Below, piece by piece: positions 8,473 through 16,165 of a stretch of 36,878 bases of DNA. The notes beneath the pieces are model-generated. The model was not told the DNA's origin and did no database searches. It worked only from the letters and a program-made list of their open reading frames with translations. Numbering within the stretch: position 1 is the stretch's first letter; each line of letters opens with the position of its first letter. The translations under genes were made by a program, and so were the position numbers. Where the stretch lies: assembly GCA_035452965.1 (NCBI GenBank), contig DAOTCE010000045.1, positions 1-36,878 of the forward strand. Direction: 5' to 3'. This stretch comes from Candidatus Paceibacterota bacterium (GTDB lineage: Bacteria > Verrucomicrobiota > Verrucomicrobiia > Limisphaerales > UBA8199).

Positions 8473-9282
8473 CTACATGTAACCATCCCGGCGAAGTTGC
8501 TCGAAGGCCGCCTCGCTCTCCTGGTCCTGCGCCCGGCCGGCGCGCTCGGGTATCCGGGTGCGGCGCAACTCCTCGACGATGTCGTGCACGCTGCGGGCTC
8601 CCGACTGGACGGGAAACGTGCAGGGGAAACAGCCGATGCTCCGGTAACGTTCCCCCCGGGCGTTGGCGAAGTAGAGCGGGATGACGGGGATTTGCTCGCG
8701 CTCAATATACTCCCAGATGTTCAGCTCGGTCCAATGGAGCAGCGGGTGAATGCGGATGTGAGTGCCGGGCTCGAAGTCGGTCTTGAACTGGTCCCACAAT
8801 TCCGGTGGTTGGTCCTCGACGCTCCACTCCATCTGCTTGTCGCGGGGGCTGAAGTAGCGTTCCTTGGCCCGCGTGGGCTCTTCGTCGCGCCGGACGCCGA
8901 CGATGACGCCCGTGAAGTGGTGCGCCTGCAGAACGACCTGGAGAGCGTCCTTCTTGAGCGTGCCGCAACATTCGACGCGGGTGGCCTTGCCCTGCGGATA
9001 GGTGCGGCCGGCCTGGAGCGCTTTGTCGTTTCTGCCCACGAGCAGCTGGAGCTTCCATTCGCGGCAAAGCCGGTCGCGGTATTCGATCATGCTCGGGATT
9101 TTGTAGCTGGTGTCGATGTGCACCAGCGGGAAGGGCACGTGGCCAAAGAAGGCCTTGCGCGCCAGCCACAACAGCACTGTCGAATCCTTGCCGACGCTCC
9201 AGAGCATGGCCAGGCGCTCAAACTTGCTGAACGCCTCGCGCAGGATGTAGATACTCTGACTCTCGAGATCGTCCAGGAGCAT
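8473..9282 (-). CDS. cysD: sulfate adenylyltransferase subunit 2
   Basis: This 269-residue catalytic subunit of ATP sulfurylase forms APS from sulfate and ATP with CysN. It is a PP-loop ATPase: the loop appears as WSVGKDSTVLLWLARKA, with GKDS at residues 31-34. HIDTSYKIPSMIEYRD, the KKDAL segment, WDQFKTDFEPGTHIRIHPLL, LNIWEYIEREQIPVIPLYFA and GCFPCTFPV follow in the usual order. The frame is open to 9393, but the extra N-terminus is arginine/proline-rich shadow sequence. MLLDDLESQSIYILREAF at 9282 matches family starts and gives the usual length of about 270 residues. It lies 43 bp after the zinc-ribbon gene and 6 bp before cysNC in one minus-strand operon. Confidence 0.96.
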   Translation of the reverse strand: MLLDDLESQSIYILREAFSKFERLAMLWSVGKDSTVLLWLARKAFFGHVPFPLVHIDTSYKIPSMIEYRDRLCREWKLQLLVGRNDKALQAGRTYPQGKATRVECCGTLKKDALQVVLQAHHFTGVIVGVRRDEEPTRAKERYFSPRDKQMEWSVEDQPPELWDQFKTDFEPGTHIRIHPLLHWTELNIWEYIEREQIPVIPLYFANARGERYRSIGCFPCTFPVQSGARSVHDIVEELRRTRIPERAGRAQDQESEAAFEQLRRDGYM

Positions 9283-9325
9283 AGGCAAGGCCCGGCTGTG
9301 GTTGGCTCGCGGCGCGGCGCGGGTC

Positions 9326-9580
9326 TTACTTGCTCGGGGGCTTGGGCGAGTCGGGCTTCTTGCCGAGGGAGAGCCCCTTGGGCGGCGGCACATTGCCGGA
9401 AGGCACGAACGTGCCCCAGGTCATCCCGGACTCGGGTTTATACTCCGCAGTCTTTCCCGGCACCGGAGGGATCCGAATCAGGTGATGGCAGGTAGGGCAT
9501 TCGATCTGCCGGCCGGAAGCATCCGCGTTGCACTTCATATGCTGCTGACAATGGGGACAGGAGAATTTGAACTCGCTCAT
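9326..9580 (-). CDS. small zinc-ribbon protein
   Basis: This 84-residue protein has an N-terminal double CxxC zinc ribbon: CPHC at residues 8-11, a further Cys nearby, and CPTC about 20 residues on in QIECPTCHHLIRIP. A proline-, glycine- and lysine-rich tail ending PDSPKPPSK follows. Small proteins beginning MSEFKFSCPHC are, to my knowledge, common and uncharacterised in Verrucomicrobia. The ATG at 9580 starts the conserved part, and the 18 upstream residues in frame are probably not translated. It seems to be the first gene of the cysD-cysNC operon, 43 bp upstream of cysD. A regulatory or metal-sensing role in sulfate activation is possible but is only a guess from position. Confidence 0.75.
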   Translation of the reverse strand: MSEFKFSCPHCQQHMKCNADASGRQIECPTCHHLIRIPPVPGKTAEYKPESGMTWGTFVPSGNVPPPKGLSLGKKPDSPKPPSK

Positions 9581-9733
9581 AAGTCTTCGACCTGAATTCG
9601 GCCACAGGATGTACTGCCCGCCCGAAGGGCGCAAGCCGCGCGATGCCGGCGGCAGGTGCCGAGGCGCCGCTGGACAAAGGCAAGCCAGGCCTCCGTCCTG
9701 GGTGGGGCCGCCACGCCGAGGCGGCTAAACGGT

Positions 9734-9754
9734 GGCGCTTTCGGCGAAAGCGCC
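9734..9754. repeat. 21-bp perfect palindrome in a divergent promoter region
   Basis: GGCGCTTTCG (9734-9743) and CGAAAGCGCC (9745-9754) flank a single central G. It lies between the start of the zinc-ribbon/cys operon (9580) and the NamZ-like gene (9825). It could be an operator for a dimeric regulator or a hairpin in a leader RNA. No T-tract follows, so a terminator is less likely. Apart from this, I see nothing gene-like in the 244-bp gap. Confidence 0.45.
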
Positions 9755-9824
9755 CGGTCAGACTGAGGGATTACAGCGGCAATTTCTTTTGCTTTGAGGC
9801 GCAGCACGCTTAAACTCACGGGCA

Positions 9825-11054
9825 GTGAAAACGTTGATCCTTCCTTTCTTGGTGGCGTCGCTGTCGCTGTCGTGCGCGGCGCGAACTGAAGTCAAACTCG
9901 GAAACGAAGTCCTCGCCGAAGAGAACTTCAAGGTGCTGCAAGGCAAGCGGATCGGGCTGATTACCAATCCCTCAGGCGTCAACCGGAATCTGGAGTCCAC
10001 GGTAGAGGTGCTGCGCGCTGCGCCCGGGGTGCAGTTGGTGGCGCTGTTCGGCCCGGAGCATGGAATTTACGGCGATGTGGAGGCCGGGGACAAGGTGGAT
10101 AACCAGGTGGATGCGCGCACCGGCCTGCCGGCCTATTCGTTGTATGGGAAGACCCAGAAGCCAACGCCCGAGATGCTCAAGGGGCTGGACGCGCTGGTGT
10201 ATGATCTGCAGGACACGGGCTGCCGCTCCTACACTTACATCACAACGATGGGAGTGGCGATGGAGGCTTGCGGGGAAGCGGGCATCGAATTCGTGGTGCT
10301 CGACCGGCCCAATCCGCTGGGCGGGGAACGGATCGAGGGGGCGATGCTCGACCCGCAGTTTCGGTCGGGCGTAAGCCGGTGGAACGTGCCCTATGTGTAT
10401 AGCCTGACGTGCGGCGAGCTGGCGCGGATGATCAATGGTGAAGGCTTGAACAAGAAATCATGCCGGCTGACGGTTGTGCCGATGAAAGGCTGGAAGCGCT
10501 CCATGGTGTGGGAGGACACCGGCTTGCCCTGGGTGCCGAGTTCGCCGCATGTGCCGCATGGGCAGTCGGCGCTGTACCAGGTGGCGACCGGGATGCTGGG
10601 CGAGTTGATGAGTGTCAGCATCGGGATCGGCTACACGCTGCCGTTTGAGTGCGTGGCGTCGCCGGGCCTGAACCCGCACAAGCTGGCGGAAGCGCTGAAC
10701 GCCTGCCACCTGCCGGGCGTCAAGTGGCGCCCCATCACCTACAAGCCGTATTACTTCACATTCACCAACCAAGTGATTGGCGGCGCGCAGCTTTATTTCA
10801 GCGATCCAAGGCGCGCGCCCCTGACGGCCATCAACCTGTACGCGATTGAGACGTTGAAGCAGGTTGGGGGGATTGACGCGTTTGCCGAGGCGGATAAAAG
10901 GAAAAGGGGGTTCGGCATGTTCGACAAGGTCAATGGGACGGACGCGACCCGCAAGGCATTGCAGGCGGGAACGCCGGCGGCGGAGGTTGTCGCCTCCTGG
11001 AAGGCTGGCGAAGATGCGTTCCGCAAGGCCCGCCAGAAGTATTTGCTGTACTGA
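9825..11054 (+). CDS. DUF1343 / NamZ-like exo-beta-N-acetylmuramidase, exported
   Basis: This 409-residue protein begins with a GTG start and a signal peptide (KTLILPFLVASLSLSCAA; the cysteine does not sit in a clean lipobox). The DUF1343 domain fills the rest. Diagnostic segments are GKRIGLITNPSGV, LFGPEHGIYGDVEAG (conserved Glu and His), GLPAYSLYGK, DALVYDLQDTGCRSYTYITTMG, FVVLDRPNPLGG, VPYVYSLTCGELARMINGEG and a C-terminal W..GE..F..R region. Members of this family (Bacillus NamZ) release N-acetylmuramic acid from the non-reducing ends of peptidoglycan fragments. Here it probably scavenges or recycles wall sugars in the periplasm. It is followed after 10 bp by the cupin gene. No good ribosome-binding site precedes the GTG, but the reading frame begins naturally there. 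Confidence 0.9.
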   Translation: MKTLILPFLVASLSLSCAARTEVKLGNEVLAEENFKVLQGKRIGLITNPSGVNRNLESTVEVLRAAPGVQLVALFGPEHGIYGDVEAGDKVDNQVDARTGLPAYSLYGKTQKPTPEMLKGLDALVYDLQDTGCRSYTYITTMGVAMEACGEAGIEFVVLDRPNPLGGERIEGAMLDPQFRSGVSRWNVPYVYSLTCGELARMINGEGLNKKSCRLTVVPMKGWKRSMVWEDTGLPWVPSSPHVPHGQSALYQVATGMLGELMSVSIGIGYTLPFECVASPGLNPHKLAEALNACHLPGVKWRPITYKPYYFTFTNQVIGGAQLYFSDPRRAPLTAINLYAIETLKQVGGIDAFAEADKRKRGFGMFDKVNGTDATRKALQAGTPAAEVVASWKAGEDAFRKARQKYLLY

Positions 11055-11064
11055 GGGCGCGCGG

Positions 11065-11430
11065 ATGGATGTCAGAAATCTCGACGAGGCGCCGGCTTTC
11101 ACGACGATAGACGGCTCGGAGATTCGCGAGCTGCTGGCGCATCGCAATTCGGCGATTCGCCACCAGAGCCTGGCCGAGGCGCGTGTGCCGGTCGGCGGCA
11201 GCACCAGGGAGCACTACCACGCAAACGCGGAGGAGATCTACTACATCACGCATGGCCAGGGCAGGATCCGGATCGGAGAGGAACTGCGCGAGGTCAGGGC
11301 GGGTGATGCGATCGCGATTCTCCCGGGCCAGCGGCACAAGCTGTGGAATACGGGCAGTGACACGCTCCGCCTGCTTTGCTGCTGCGCGCCAGCCTACGAG
11401 CACAGTGACACGGTGCTCACGGAATTGTGA
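11065..11430 (+). CDS. small cupin-domain protein
   Basis: This 121-residue single-domain cupin has motif 1 as GGSTREHYHANAEEIYYITHG (near residues 49-69), with the two His and the Glu of a metal site. Motif 2 is GDAIAILPGQRHKLWN, carrying the third His. Such proteins bind Fe, Mn or Zn and range from sugar isomerases to dioxygenases and sensors, so the reaction cannot be assigned. There is no signal peptide. The ATG at 11065 lies 10 bp after the NamZ-like stop with GGATGG around it, so the pair is probably cotranscribed. A CC pair and a third Cys (LLCCCAP) near the C-terminus are unusual. Confidence 0.85.
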   Translation: MDVRNLDEAPAFTTIDGSEIRELLAHRNSAIRHQSLAEARVPVGGSTREHYHANAEEIYYITHGQGRIRIGEELREVRAGDAIAILPGQRHKLWNTGSDTLRLLCCCAPAYEHSDTVLTEL

Positions 11431-11467
11431 GTTGACCAGGCCGGGAGAAGCGCATTTTACTGCGGTC

Positions 11468-11842
11468 ATGCGAGTCCTGTTCTCGGTCGCCTTGCTCGGC
11501 ACGCTGGCTGCCGCTGGCTGCGTGGGGCGAACCGCCCCCGGCGCCGCTCGCAGCGATTCGAACCCCGCGAGGACTGGAGAATCACCTGCCAACCATGGTT
11601 TAATCATCACGCCGGACACTGTCCTGGTGGGCAAAGTTGCGCTGGTGGACGCGCCTGCCCGCTGTGTGGTTTTGACCTTCCCGATGGGCAAAATGCCGGC
11701 CGCGGAGCAGAAGCTCAACCTCTATCGGCGCGGACTGAGAGTTGGCGAGGTAAAAATCACCGGCCCGCGGCGAGAGGACAATATCGTGGCCGATCTGGTC
11801 GCAGGCGAAGCTTCGGTTGGCGACGAGGCGCGAGATCGCTGA
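11468..11842 (+). CDS. putative lipoprotein of unknown function
   Basis: This 124-residue product begins MRVLFSVALLGTLAAAGC, a signal peptide ending in a clean lipobox (LAAAGC), so it is likely lipid-anchored. A low-complexity linker follows. A compact beta-rich domain then begins GKVALVDAPARCVVLTFPMG and contains KLNLYRRGLRVGEVKITG and NIVADLVAGEASVGDEA. I believe similar domains recur in verrucomicrobial genomes without a known function. The V-x-G-D-E ending resembles small SH3-like folds, but this is only an impression. It lies 37 bp after the cupin gene on the same strand and converges on the next gene. Confidence 0.7.
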   Translation: MRVLFSVALLGTLAAAGCVGRTAPGAARSDSNPARTGESPANHGLIITPDTVLVGKVALVDAPARCVVLTFPMGKMPAAEQKLNLYRRGLRVGEVKITGPRREDNIVADLVAGEASVGDEARDR

Positions 11843-11894
11843 GGCCTGGCCAATCGGAATCCCGGGGCCGTGTTGATGCCAGGCTGATGGAATA

Positions 11895-12233
11895 TCAGTC
11901 GTTGGACTTTGCCTGGTCCCCGCCGATTGGCTCGGGGACCGCCTTGGACGCCTTGGACTGGGGCTGTTTCTGGTAAGGGGAGTGGAGATTGAAATAAATG
12001 CCGCAAAGCGGACGCGGAGTGTCGTTCTGGCTCAAGATGACGGTAATCTGTTTATCGAGAGCAATCCCGTGGCGGAGCTCCGGCCCGCGGTTTTGATAGG
12101 CCTTGATGGCCTTGTTCAGCAGAGAATTCAGCGCGGCCGCGAATTCCTCCGGGGTCTTGTTGAGGCACACGATATACTTCTCATAGGCCTTCATCGCTTC
12201 CGCGATCTCACGGGTGAACAGTTCTGCGGTCAC
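11895..12233 (-). CDS. hypothetical protein
   Basis: This product has about 112 residues if it starts at the GTG at 12233 (TAELFTREIAEAMKAYEKYI). An internal ATG at EAMKAYEK is an alternative. The core (CLNKTPEEFAAALNSLLNKA, then YQNRGPELRHGIALDK, then VILSQNDTPRPLCGIYFNLH) has normal amino-acid composition and alternating helix and strand character. The tail is charged and low-complexity. No signal peptide, membrane segment or known motif is seen. It lies 79 bp downstream of the YggS-family gene on the same strand and may be cotranscribed with it. The upstream extension of the frame to 12395 overlaps yggS and is arginine-rich shadow sequence. I do not recognise the family. Confidence 0.6.
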   Translation of the reverse strand: MTAELFTREIAEAMKAYEKYIVCLNKTPEEFAAALNSLLNKAIKAYQNRGPELRHGIALDKQITVILSQNDTPRPLCGIYFNLHSPYQKQPQSKASKAVPEPIGGDQAKSND

Positions 12234-12312
12234 AATCGCCAGCCTATGCGAAGCATGGGCCGAAGTGAAGACAAAAAGCGCCTGCGAACGGAAAGGCCTG
12301 GCCGCCGCCGGC

Positions 12313-13005
12313 TCAGGTGACGGCCTTGGGCCGCGCGCCGAACAACGCGGTGCCGACGCGCACGATGGTTGCGCCTTCCTCGATGGCCACCTCAAAGTCG
12401 CCGGTCATGCCCATGCTCAGGTGAGGCAGGGGAGCGCCGAGCAATTGCTCGCAACGTTCTTTCAACTCGCGCATCTGCCGGAAGACGGGGCGCACTGTTT
12501 CAGGATCGGGCGTCCAGGGCGGCACGGTCATCAGGCCTTGAATTTCCAGGCGCGGCAGCGCGTTAATGCAGGGCAGGTCCGCCAACAGTTGATCGGGGCG
12601 GCACCCGAACTTGCTGGCCTCGCCCACGGCGTTGACCTCCAGCAAGACCGGCACCATCCTGGCCGCCTGCTCGGCCCGCCGGTCGAGTTCCTCCGCCAGA
12701 CGCAGGCTATCCACGCTTTGGACCATCTCGAAAAGCTCCACGGCATCCCGGCACTTGTTGGTCTGCAAGTGGCCAACCATATGCCAGCGTAACCGGCCCG
12801 GGCACAAAGGAATCTTGGCCTTGGCCTCCTGCACCTTATTCTCGCCGAACAAGCCCAAACCCAGGGCGGCGGCCGCGCAAACGACCTCCGGCGGCTGTCC
12901 CTTGGTCACCGCAACAAGGGTGACGGAGTCCGGCTGGCGTCCTGCGCGCGCGGAGGCGGCCTCAATGCGCTGTCGGACCGCCTCGACGTTGGTCTCTAAG
13001 TCCAT
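12313..13005 (-). CDS. yggS: YggS-family pyridoxal phosphate homeostasis protein (PLPBP)
   Basis: This 230-residue, fold-type-III TIM-barrel protein binds PLP and buffers free vitamin B6 in the cytoplasm. It has no known catalytic activity. The PLP lysine is K35 in LVAVTKGQP. Other family signatures are GLFGENKVQEAKAK, RWHMVGHLQTNKCRDAVE, VQSVDSLRLAEEL, LLEVNAVGEASKFGC, IQGLMTVPPWT, LPHLSMGMTGDFEVAIEEGAT and VRVGTALFGAR. The frame is open for 48 more codons upstream, but that extension reads through repeat-like GC-rich DNA (SRTAGILPAQE). The ATG at 13005 gives the normal length. The gene is followed by a hypothetical gene on the same strand. Confidence 0.95.
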   Translation of the reverse strand: MDLETNVEAVRQRIEAASARAGRQPDSVTLVAVTKGQPPEVVCAAAALGLGLFGENKVQEAKAKIPLCPGRLRWHMVGHLQTNKCRDAVELFEMVQSVDSLRLAEELDRRAEQAARMVPVLLEVNAVGEASKFGCRPDQLLADLPCINALPRLEIQGLMTVPPWTPDPETVRPVFRQMRELKERCEQLLGAPLPHLSMGMTGDFEVAIEEGATIVRVGTALFGARPKAVT

Positions 13006-13163
13006 GCGTGTAGGATAGCGCGACCGGGAATTGATGGACAGCTTATAGTGCGGTCTGCTCGTATGATGACTCGCAACCTCCCGTAGTCTGCTCTTCTCCT
13101 GCGCGGGCAATATCCCCGCCGTGCGGGACTCCCGGCCCTTGACGACCAACCCCCAACCGCGCC

Positions 13164-13325
13164 TTACCTTCTTCTAAGGCTCGTGATTGTTCGGTGGGCG
13201 TAGGAAAGCCAGAGCAGGCTCAGAAAGACGATGAGGACAATTTGACCGAGAACCGGAAAACTATAGATGAGGAAGGCAACCGCACCACAAACGATGGTGG
13301 CTTTGATCAAATCATAAACTGACAT
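13164..13325 (-). CDS. small membrane protein of unknown function
   Basis: This 53-residue protein begins MSVYDLIKATIVCG. It is mostly hydrophobic, with two predicted helices (about 8-25 and 27-45) and a basic C-terminus (AHRTITSLRRR) that should stay in the cytoplasm. The frame extends upstream to 13541, but that part is cysteine- and arginine-rich and does not look like protein, so I chose the ATG at 13325. The hydrophobic pattern and lower GC content of this stretch argue that it is real. It is divergent from the Cys-rich secreted protein gene and lies 158 bp upstream of yggS on the same strand. Confidence 0.55.
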   Translation of the reverse strand: MSVYDLIKATIVCGAVAFLIYSFPVLGQIVLIVFLSLLWLSYAHRTITSLRRR

Positions 13326-13572
13326 AACATTATGCTCAACATGCGTGTCGACCTCCGGCGGCTTCGCGCAAACATTGCTTCCAAAGCTGCCGTTCGTCCG
13401 AGCGCCACAACGAGTGTACCGTAAGCGAGCGCAACTCTCGTGCCAAGCGCAGACTTGATTATTTTGAATTCCATCTCCATAAGCTGCGTCCATTGGATAT
13501 CGTCGGTTCTGCAGAACGCCGCGGGGCTCTTGCCCGCTCACCGGGCAGATGCAAACCGGGCATGTGGAAACT

Positions 13573-13833
13573 ATGAAATTGATTAAGACCTTGGCCGTCC
13601 TGGGGTGCGCAGCCGTATTGCTGGCCGGCTCGGCCTCAGCCGCTGATCAGCCCCGGAAGAAGCTGACTTGTTGCGAACAGGCTGCCGCAGCCGGCAAGGA
13701 ATGTCGGCACAAATGCTGCATGGCCGCCCACAAGGAAGGCAGGTCCTGCGAGAAGTGCAACCCCAACAAGGAAGACCTCAAGTCCCTCAAGAACGCCAAA
13801 AAGTCTGACAAGGCCGCAGCCAGGCCGAACTGA
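13573..13833 (+). CDS. small Cys-rich exported protein
   Basis: This 86-residue protein has a signal peptide (MKLIKTLAVLGCAAVLLAG, cleavage near SASA). The mature part holds seven cysteines in a tight pattern: TCCEQ, GKEC, HKCC and SCEKC, interspersed with His and Lys. A Lys-rich tail follows. The CC-x(n)-C-x3-CC-x(n)-C-x2-C arrangement suggests metal binding or disulfides, but I know of no characterised relative. GTGGAAACT just before the ATG is a weak ribosome-binding site. The frame opens 8 codons earlier, but the signal peptide fixes the start at 13573. It stands alone upstream of rpsA. Confidence 0.72.
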   Translation: MKLIKTLAVLGCAAVLLAGSASAADQPRKKLTCCEQAAAAGKECRHKCCMAAHKEGRSCEKCNPNKEDLKSLKNAKKSDKAAARPN

Positions 13834-14194
13834 AAGGGGCGCGCCCCGGGGCAGAAACCCCCGATCAGCAGGACCGGCTGAAGTATTGGCACGGGTTATT
13901 GCGCGGCTGTCTGATGTTTCGCAGGGTTGGCTGGTGTCCCTGCCCCATGTGAATGCCTCCAGATTCCTCGTTTTTCCGCTTGCATCCCCGCCCGGGAGGC
14001 CTAATCTTACCCTCGCCTGAACGCCGTGTGTGCGGACGTTCATTGAGGCTGAGAAAGAGAAGTTAACGAAAAAACCTAACCCTCAACCTCCGTTGCCACC
14101 GCAACGTCTGGTCCGTTAGGCAATGGAGTCTCGGTAGGCCATGCGCTGACCAAGCCTCCCACTGAATCATCAGAAGCAAGTTAGTTATAATAAT
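13834..14194. other. non-coding leader region upstream of rpsA
   Basis: This 361-bp gap has no credible ORF. It begins with a self-complementary GGGGCGCGCCCC just after the preceding stop. It contains TTGCC/GGCAA inverted arms in the last 120 bp, possibly part of an S1 mRNA leader. A perfect TATAAT lies at 14186-14191, only 3 bp before the annotated rpsA start, without a good -35. No clear Shine-Dalgarno sequence is present, as is often the case for S1 mRNAs. Confidence 0.5.
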
Positions 14195-15886
14195 ATGCTG
14201 ACCATGGAAGAAGCCATGCGGCAAACGGGCAAATTGCCCTTTGCGGCCGGCAGTATCGTCAAAGGCACCATCATCGAAGTCGGAACCAAGGAAGTCCTTG
14301 TAGACATCGGTTATAAAAGTGAAGGGGTAATTTCGGGCAACGAATTTGAGGACATCAAAACGGTGAAAGTGGGAGACCAGATTGACGTCCTGATCGAGAA
14401 GTTGGAAGACAAGGAGGGCATGGTCGTCCTCTCCAAGGAAAAGGCCGAGTTCAAACAGAACTGGGAGCGTATCCTCACCATCTGCAACGAAGGCGGCACC
14501 ATTGCCGGCAAGGTCAAGGCGGTCGTCAAAGGCGGCCTGATCGTCAACATCGGCGTCGAGGCCTTCCTTCCCGCCTCCCAGATTGACGTCATCATCTCCA
14601 AGAACCTCGCCCAGTACGTCGGCAACACCTACCAGTTCAAGGTCGTCAAAATCAACCAGGAGCGCCAGAACATCGTGCTCTCGCGCCGCGAGCTCATTGA
14701 GCAGGAACGCACCGAGCGCCGCCAGAAACTCCTGACCGAGATGACCCCGGGCGATATCCGCAAAGGCACCGTCAAGAATATCACCGACTTTGGCGCCTTC
14801 ATTGATCTCAATGGCATTGACGGGCTGCTCCACATCACTGACATGAGCTGGGGCCGTATCGGCCATCCTTCCGAAATCCTCAAAGTCGGTCAGGACATCG
14901 ACGTGGTCGTCCTCGACATCAATCGGGAGAAGGAACGCGTCAGCCTCGGGCTCAAGCAGAAGCTCGCCAACCCCTGGGACACAATCGAGCAGAAATACCC
15001 CGTGGGCGCGAAAGTCAAAGGCCGCGTCGTCAACCTGGTCCCCTACGGTGCGTTCGTCGAGCTCGAACCCGGCGTCGAAGGCCTCGTCCATGTCACCGAG
15101 TTGTCCTGGACCAAGCGCGTCGCCAAACCTTCGGACATGCTCAAGCCGGACCAGGACATCGAGGCCGTGGTCCTGGGCATCAACCGCGAGGAGCAGAAGA
15201 TCTCCCTGGGGCTGCGCCAGCTCGAAGCCAACCCGTGGGACAAGGCCCAGGAAAAGTTCCCCGCGGGCACCCGCGTCAAAGGCAAGATTCGCAACCTCAC
15301 CAGCTACGGCGCTTTCATCGAGCTGGAAGAAGGCTTGGACGGCATGATCCACGTCTCCGACATGTCCTGGACCCGGAAGATCAATCACCCCTCGGAAGTG
15401 CTCAAGAAGGGCGACGAGGTCGAAGCCGTTGTGCTCGAAGTGGACAAGGCCAACCAGCGCATCGCGGTGGGCATGAAACAGCTCACGCCCGACCCGTGGG
15501 AAGGCATCGACCAGCTCTACAAGGTCGGCGACCTTGTTACCGGCAACGTCACCAAACTCGCCAGTTTCGGCGCCTTCATCGGCTTGCAGCATGAAATTGA
15601 CGGCCTGGTCCACATCTCCCAGATCAGCGAGGAACGCATTGATAAAATCAAGAACGTCCTGAAGGTCGGCCAGGAAGTCACCGCCCGCGTCATCAAGATT
15701 GACAAGAGCGACCGGCGCATCGGCCTCTCCGTCAAGGCCGCGAACTACTCCAACGAACAGCTCAAGGCCGAACAAGCTGCCCTGGATGCGCTGAAACCCG
15801 GCGAGGACCTCGTCGCCCTGCAGCACGCATTTGATGCCGCCGACGAGGCCAGGCAGGAAGAGACAAAGCAGGACGGAACGAAGTAG
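14195..15886 (+). CDS. rpsA: 30S ribosomal protein S1
   Basis: This 563-residue protein is made of six S1 RNA-binding domains. Domains 1 and 2 are divergent (SIVKGTIIEVGTKEVLVDIG; GKVKAVVKGGLIVNIG), and domain 2 contains GVEAFLPASQIDV. Domains 3 to 6 show the repeated G-x-V-x-N/K-x-T/L-x-x-G-A-F-I/V-x-L pattern (for example VKNITDFGAFIDL and VVNLVPYGAFVEL) with GLVH and DMSW-type strands. It binds mRNA on the small subunit to aid initiation. Length and domain number match typical bacterial S1. The ATG at 14195 was chosen; the ATG at 14204 (MEEAMRQ) is an alternative that a TATAAT at 14186 would favour. A strong hairpin terminator follows 32 bp after the stop. Confidence 0.97.
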   Translation: MLTMEEAMRQTGKLPFAAGSIVKGTIIEVGTKEVLVDIGYKSEGVISGNEFEDIKTVKVGDQIDVLIEKLEDKEGMVVLSKEKAEFKQNWERILTICNEGGTIAGKVKAVVKGGLIVNIGVEAFLPASQIDVIISKNLAQYVGNTYQFKVVKINQERQNIVLSRRELIEQERTERRQKLLTEMTPGDIRKGTVKNITDFGAFIDLNGIDGLLHITDMSWGRIGHPSEILKVGQDIDVVVLDINREKERVSLGLKQKLANPWDTIEQKYPVGAKVKGRVVNLVPYGAFVELEPGVEGLVHVTELSWTKRVAKPSDMLKPDQDIEAVVLGINREEQKISLGLRQLEANPWDKAQEKFPAGTRVKGKIRNLTSYGAFIELEEGLDGMIHVSDMSWTRKINHPSEVLKKGDEVEAVVLEVDKANQRIAVGMKQLTPDPWEGIDQLYKVGDLVTGNVTKLASFGAFIGLQHEIDGLVHISQISEERIDKIKNVLKVGQEVTARVIKIDKSDRRIGLSVKAANYSNEQLKAEQAALDALKPGEDLVALQHAFDAADEARQEETKQDGTK

Positions 15887-15918
15887 CCGTCAGAGGCTGA
15901 TCGGACAACGGATTCCAG

Positions 15919-15953
15919 ACAGGCGGGCCGCTGACGGCCCGCCTGTTCGTTCT
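15919..15953 (+). terminator. rho-independent terminator of rpsA
   Basis: A perfect 12-bp stem (ACAGGCGGGCCG at 15919-15930 and CGGCCCGCCTGT at 15935-15946) encloses a CTGA tetraloop. TCGTTCT, a short T-rich tail, follows. It begins 32 bp after the rpsA stop codon and before tRNA-Asn. Confidence 0.85.
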
Positions 15954-16090
15954 CAGGCGCGCACGCCGCGCCCCGGTTCAGGGCGATCCTCTTTGCCGGC
16001 CCGCCTGAGAGGAGCGGTGAAGACTAGATCCAGGCTAATATCCGTTTGACGAGGCGGACGCTGCTTTGTAGATTGCGCCTCTCTCTGGCA

Positions 16091-16165
16091 TCCAGAGTAG
16101 CTCAATGGTAGAGCAGCCGGCTGTTAACCGGCGGGTTGCAGGTTCGAGCCCTGCCTCTGGAGCCA
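16091..16165 (+). tRNA. tRNA-Asn (anticodon GTT)
   Basis: The full cloverleaf can be folded by eye. The acceptor TCCAGAG pairs with CTCTGGA, followed by discriminator G and encoded CCA (16163-16165). The D stem is GCTC/GAGC with loop AATGGTA. The anticodon stem is GCCGG/CCGGC with loop CTGTTAA, giving anticodon GTT. The variable loop is 5 nt and the T stem GCAGG/CCTGC carries loop TTCGAGC. All stems are perfectly paired. Confidence 0.98.

Noticed and set aside
7360..9495. 711-residue plus-strand ORF opposite cysNC and cysD
   Set aside because: Shadow of two certain genes; no recognisable domain.
14063..15826. 587-residue minus-strand ORF opposite rpsA
   Set aside because: Shadow of the S1 gene. 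Its apparent repeats only mirror the S1 domain repeats.
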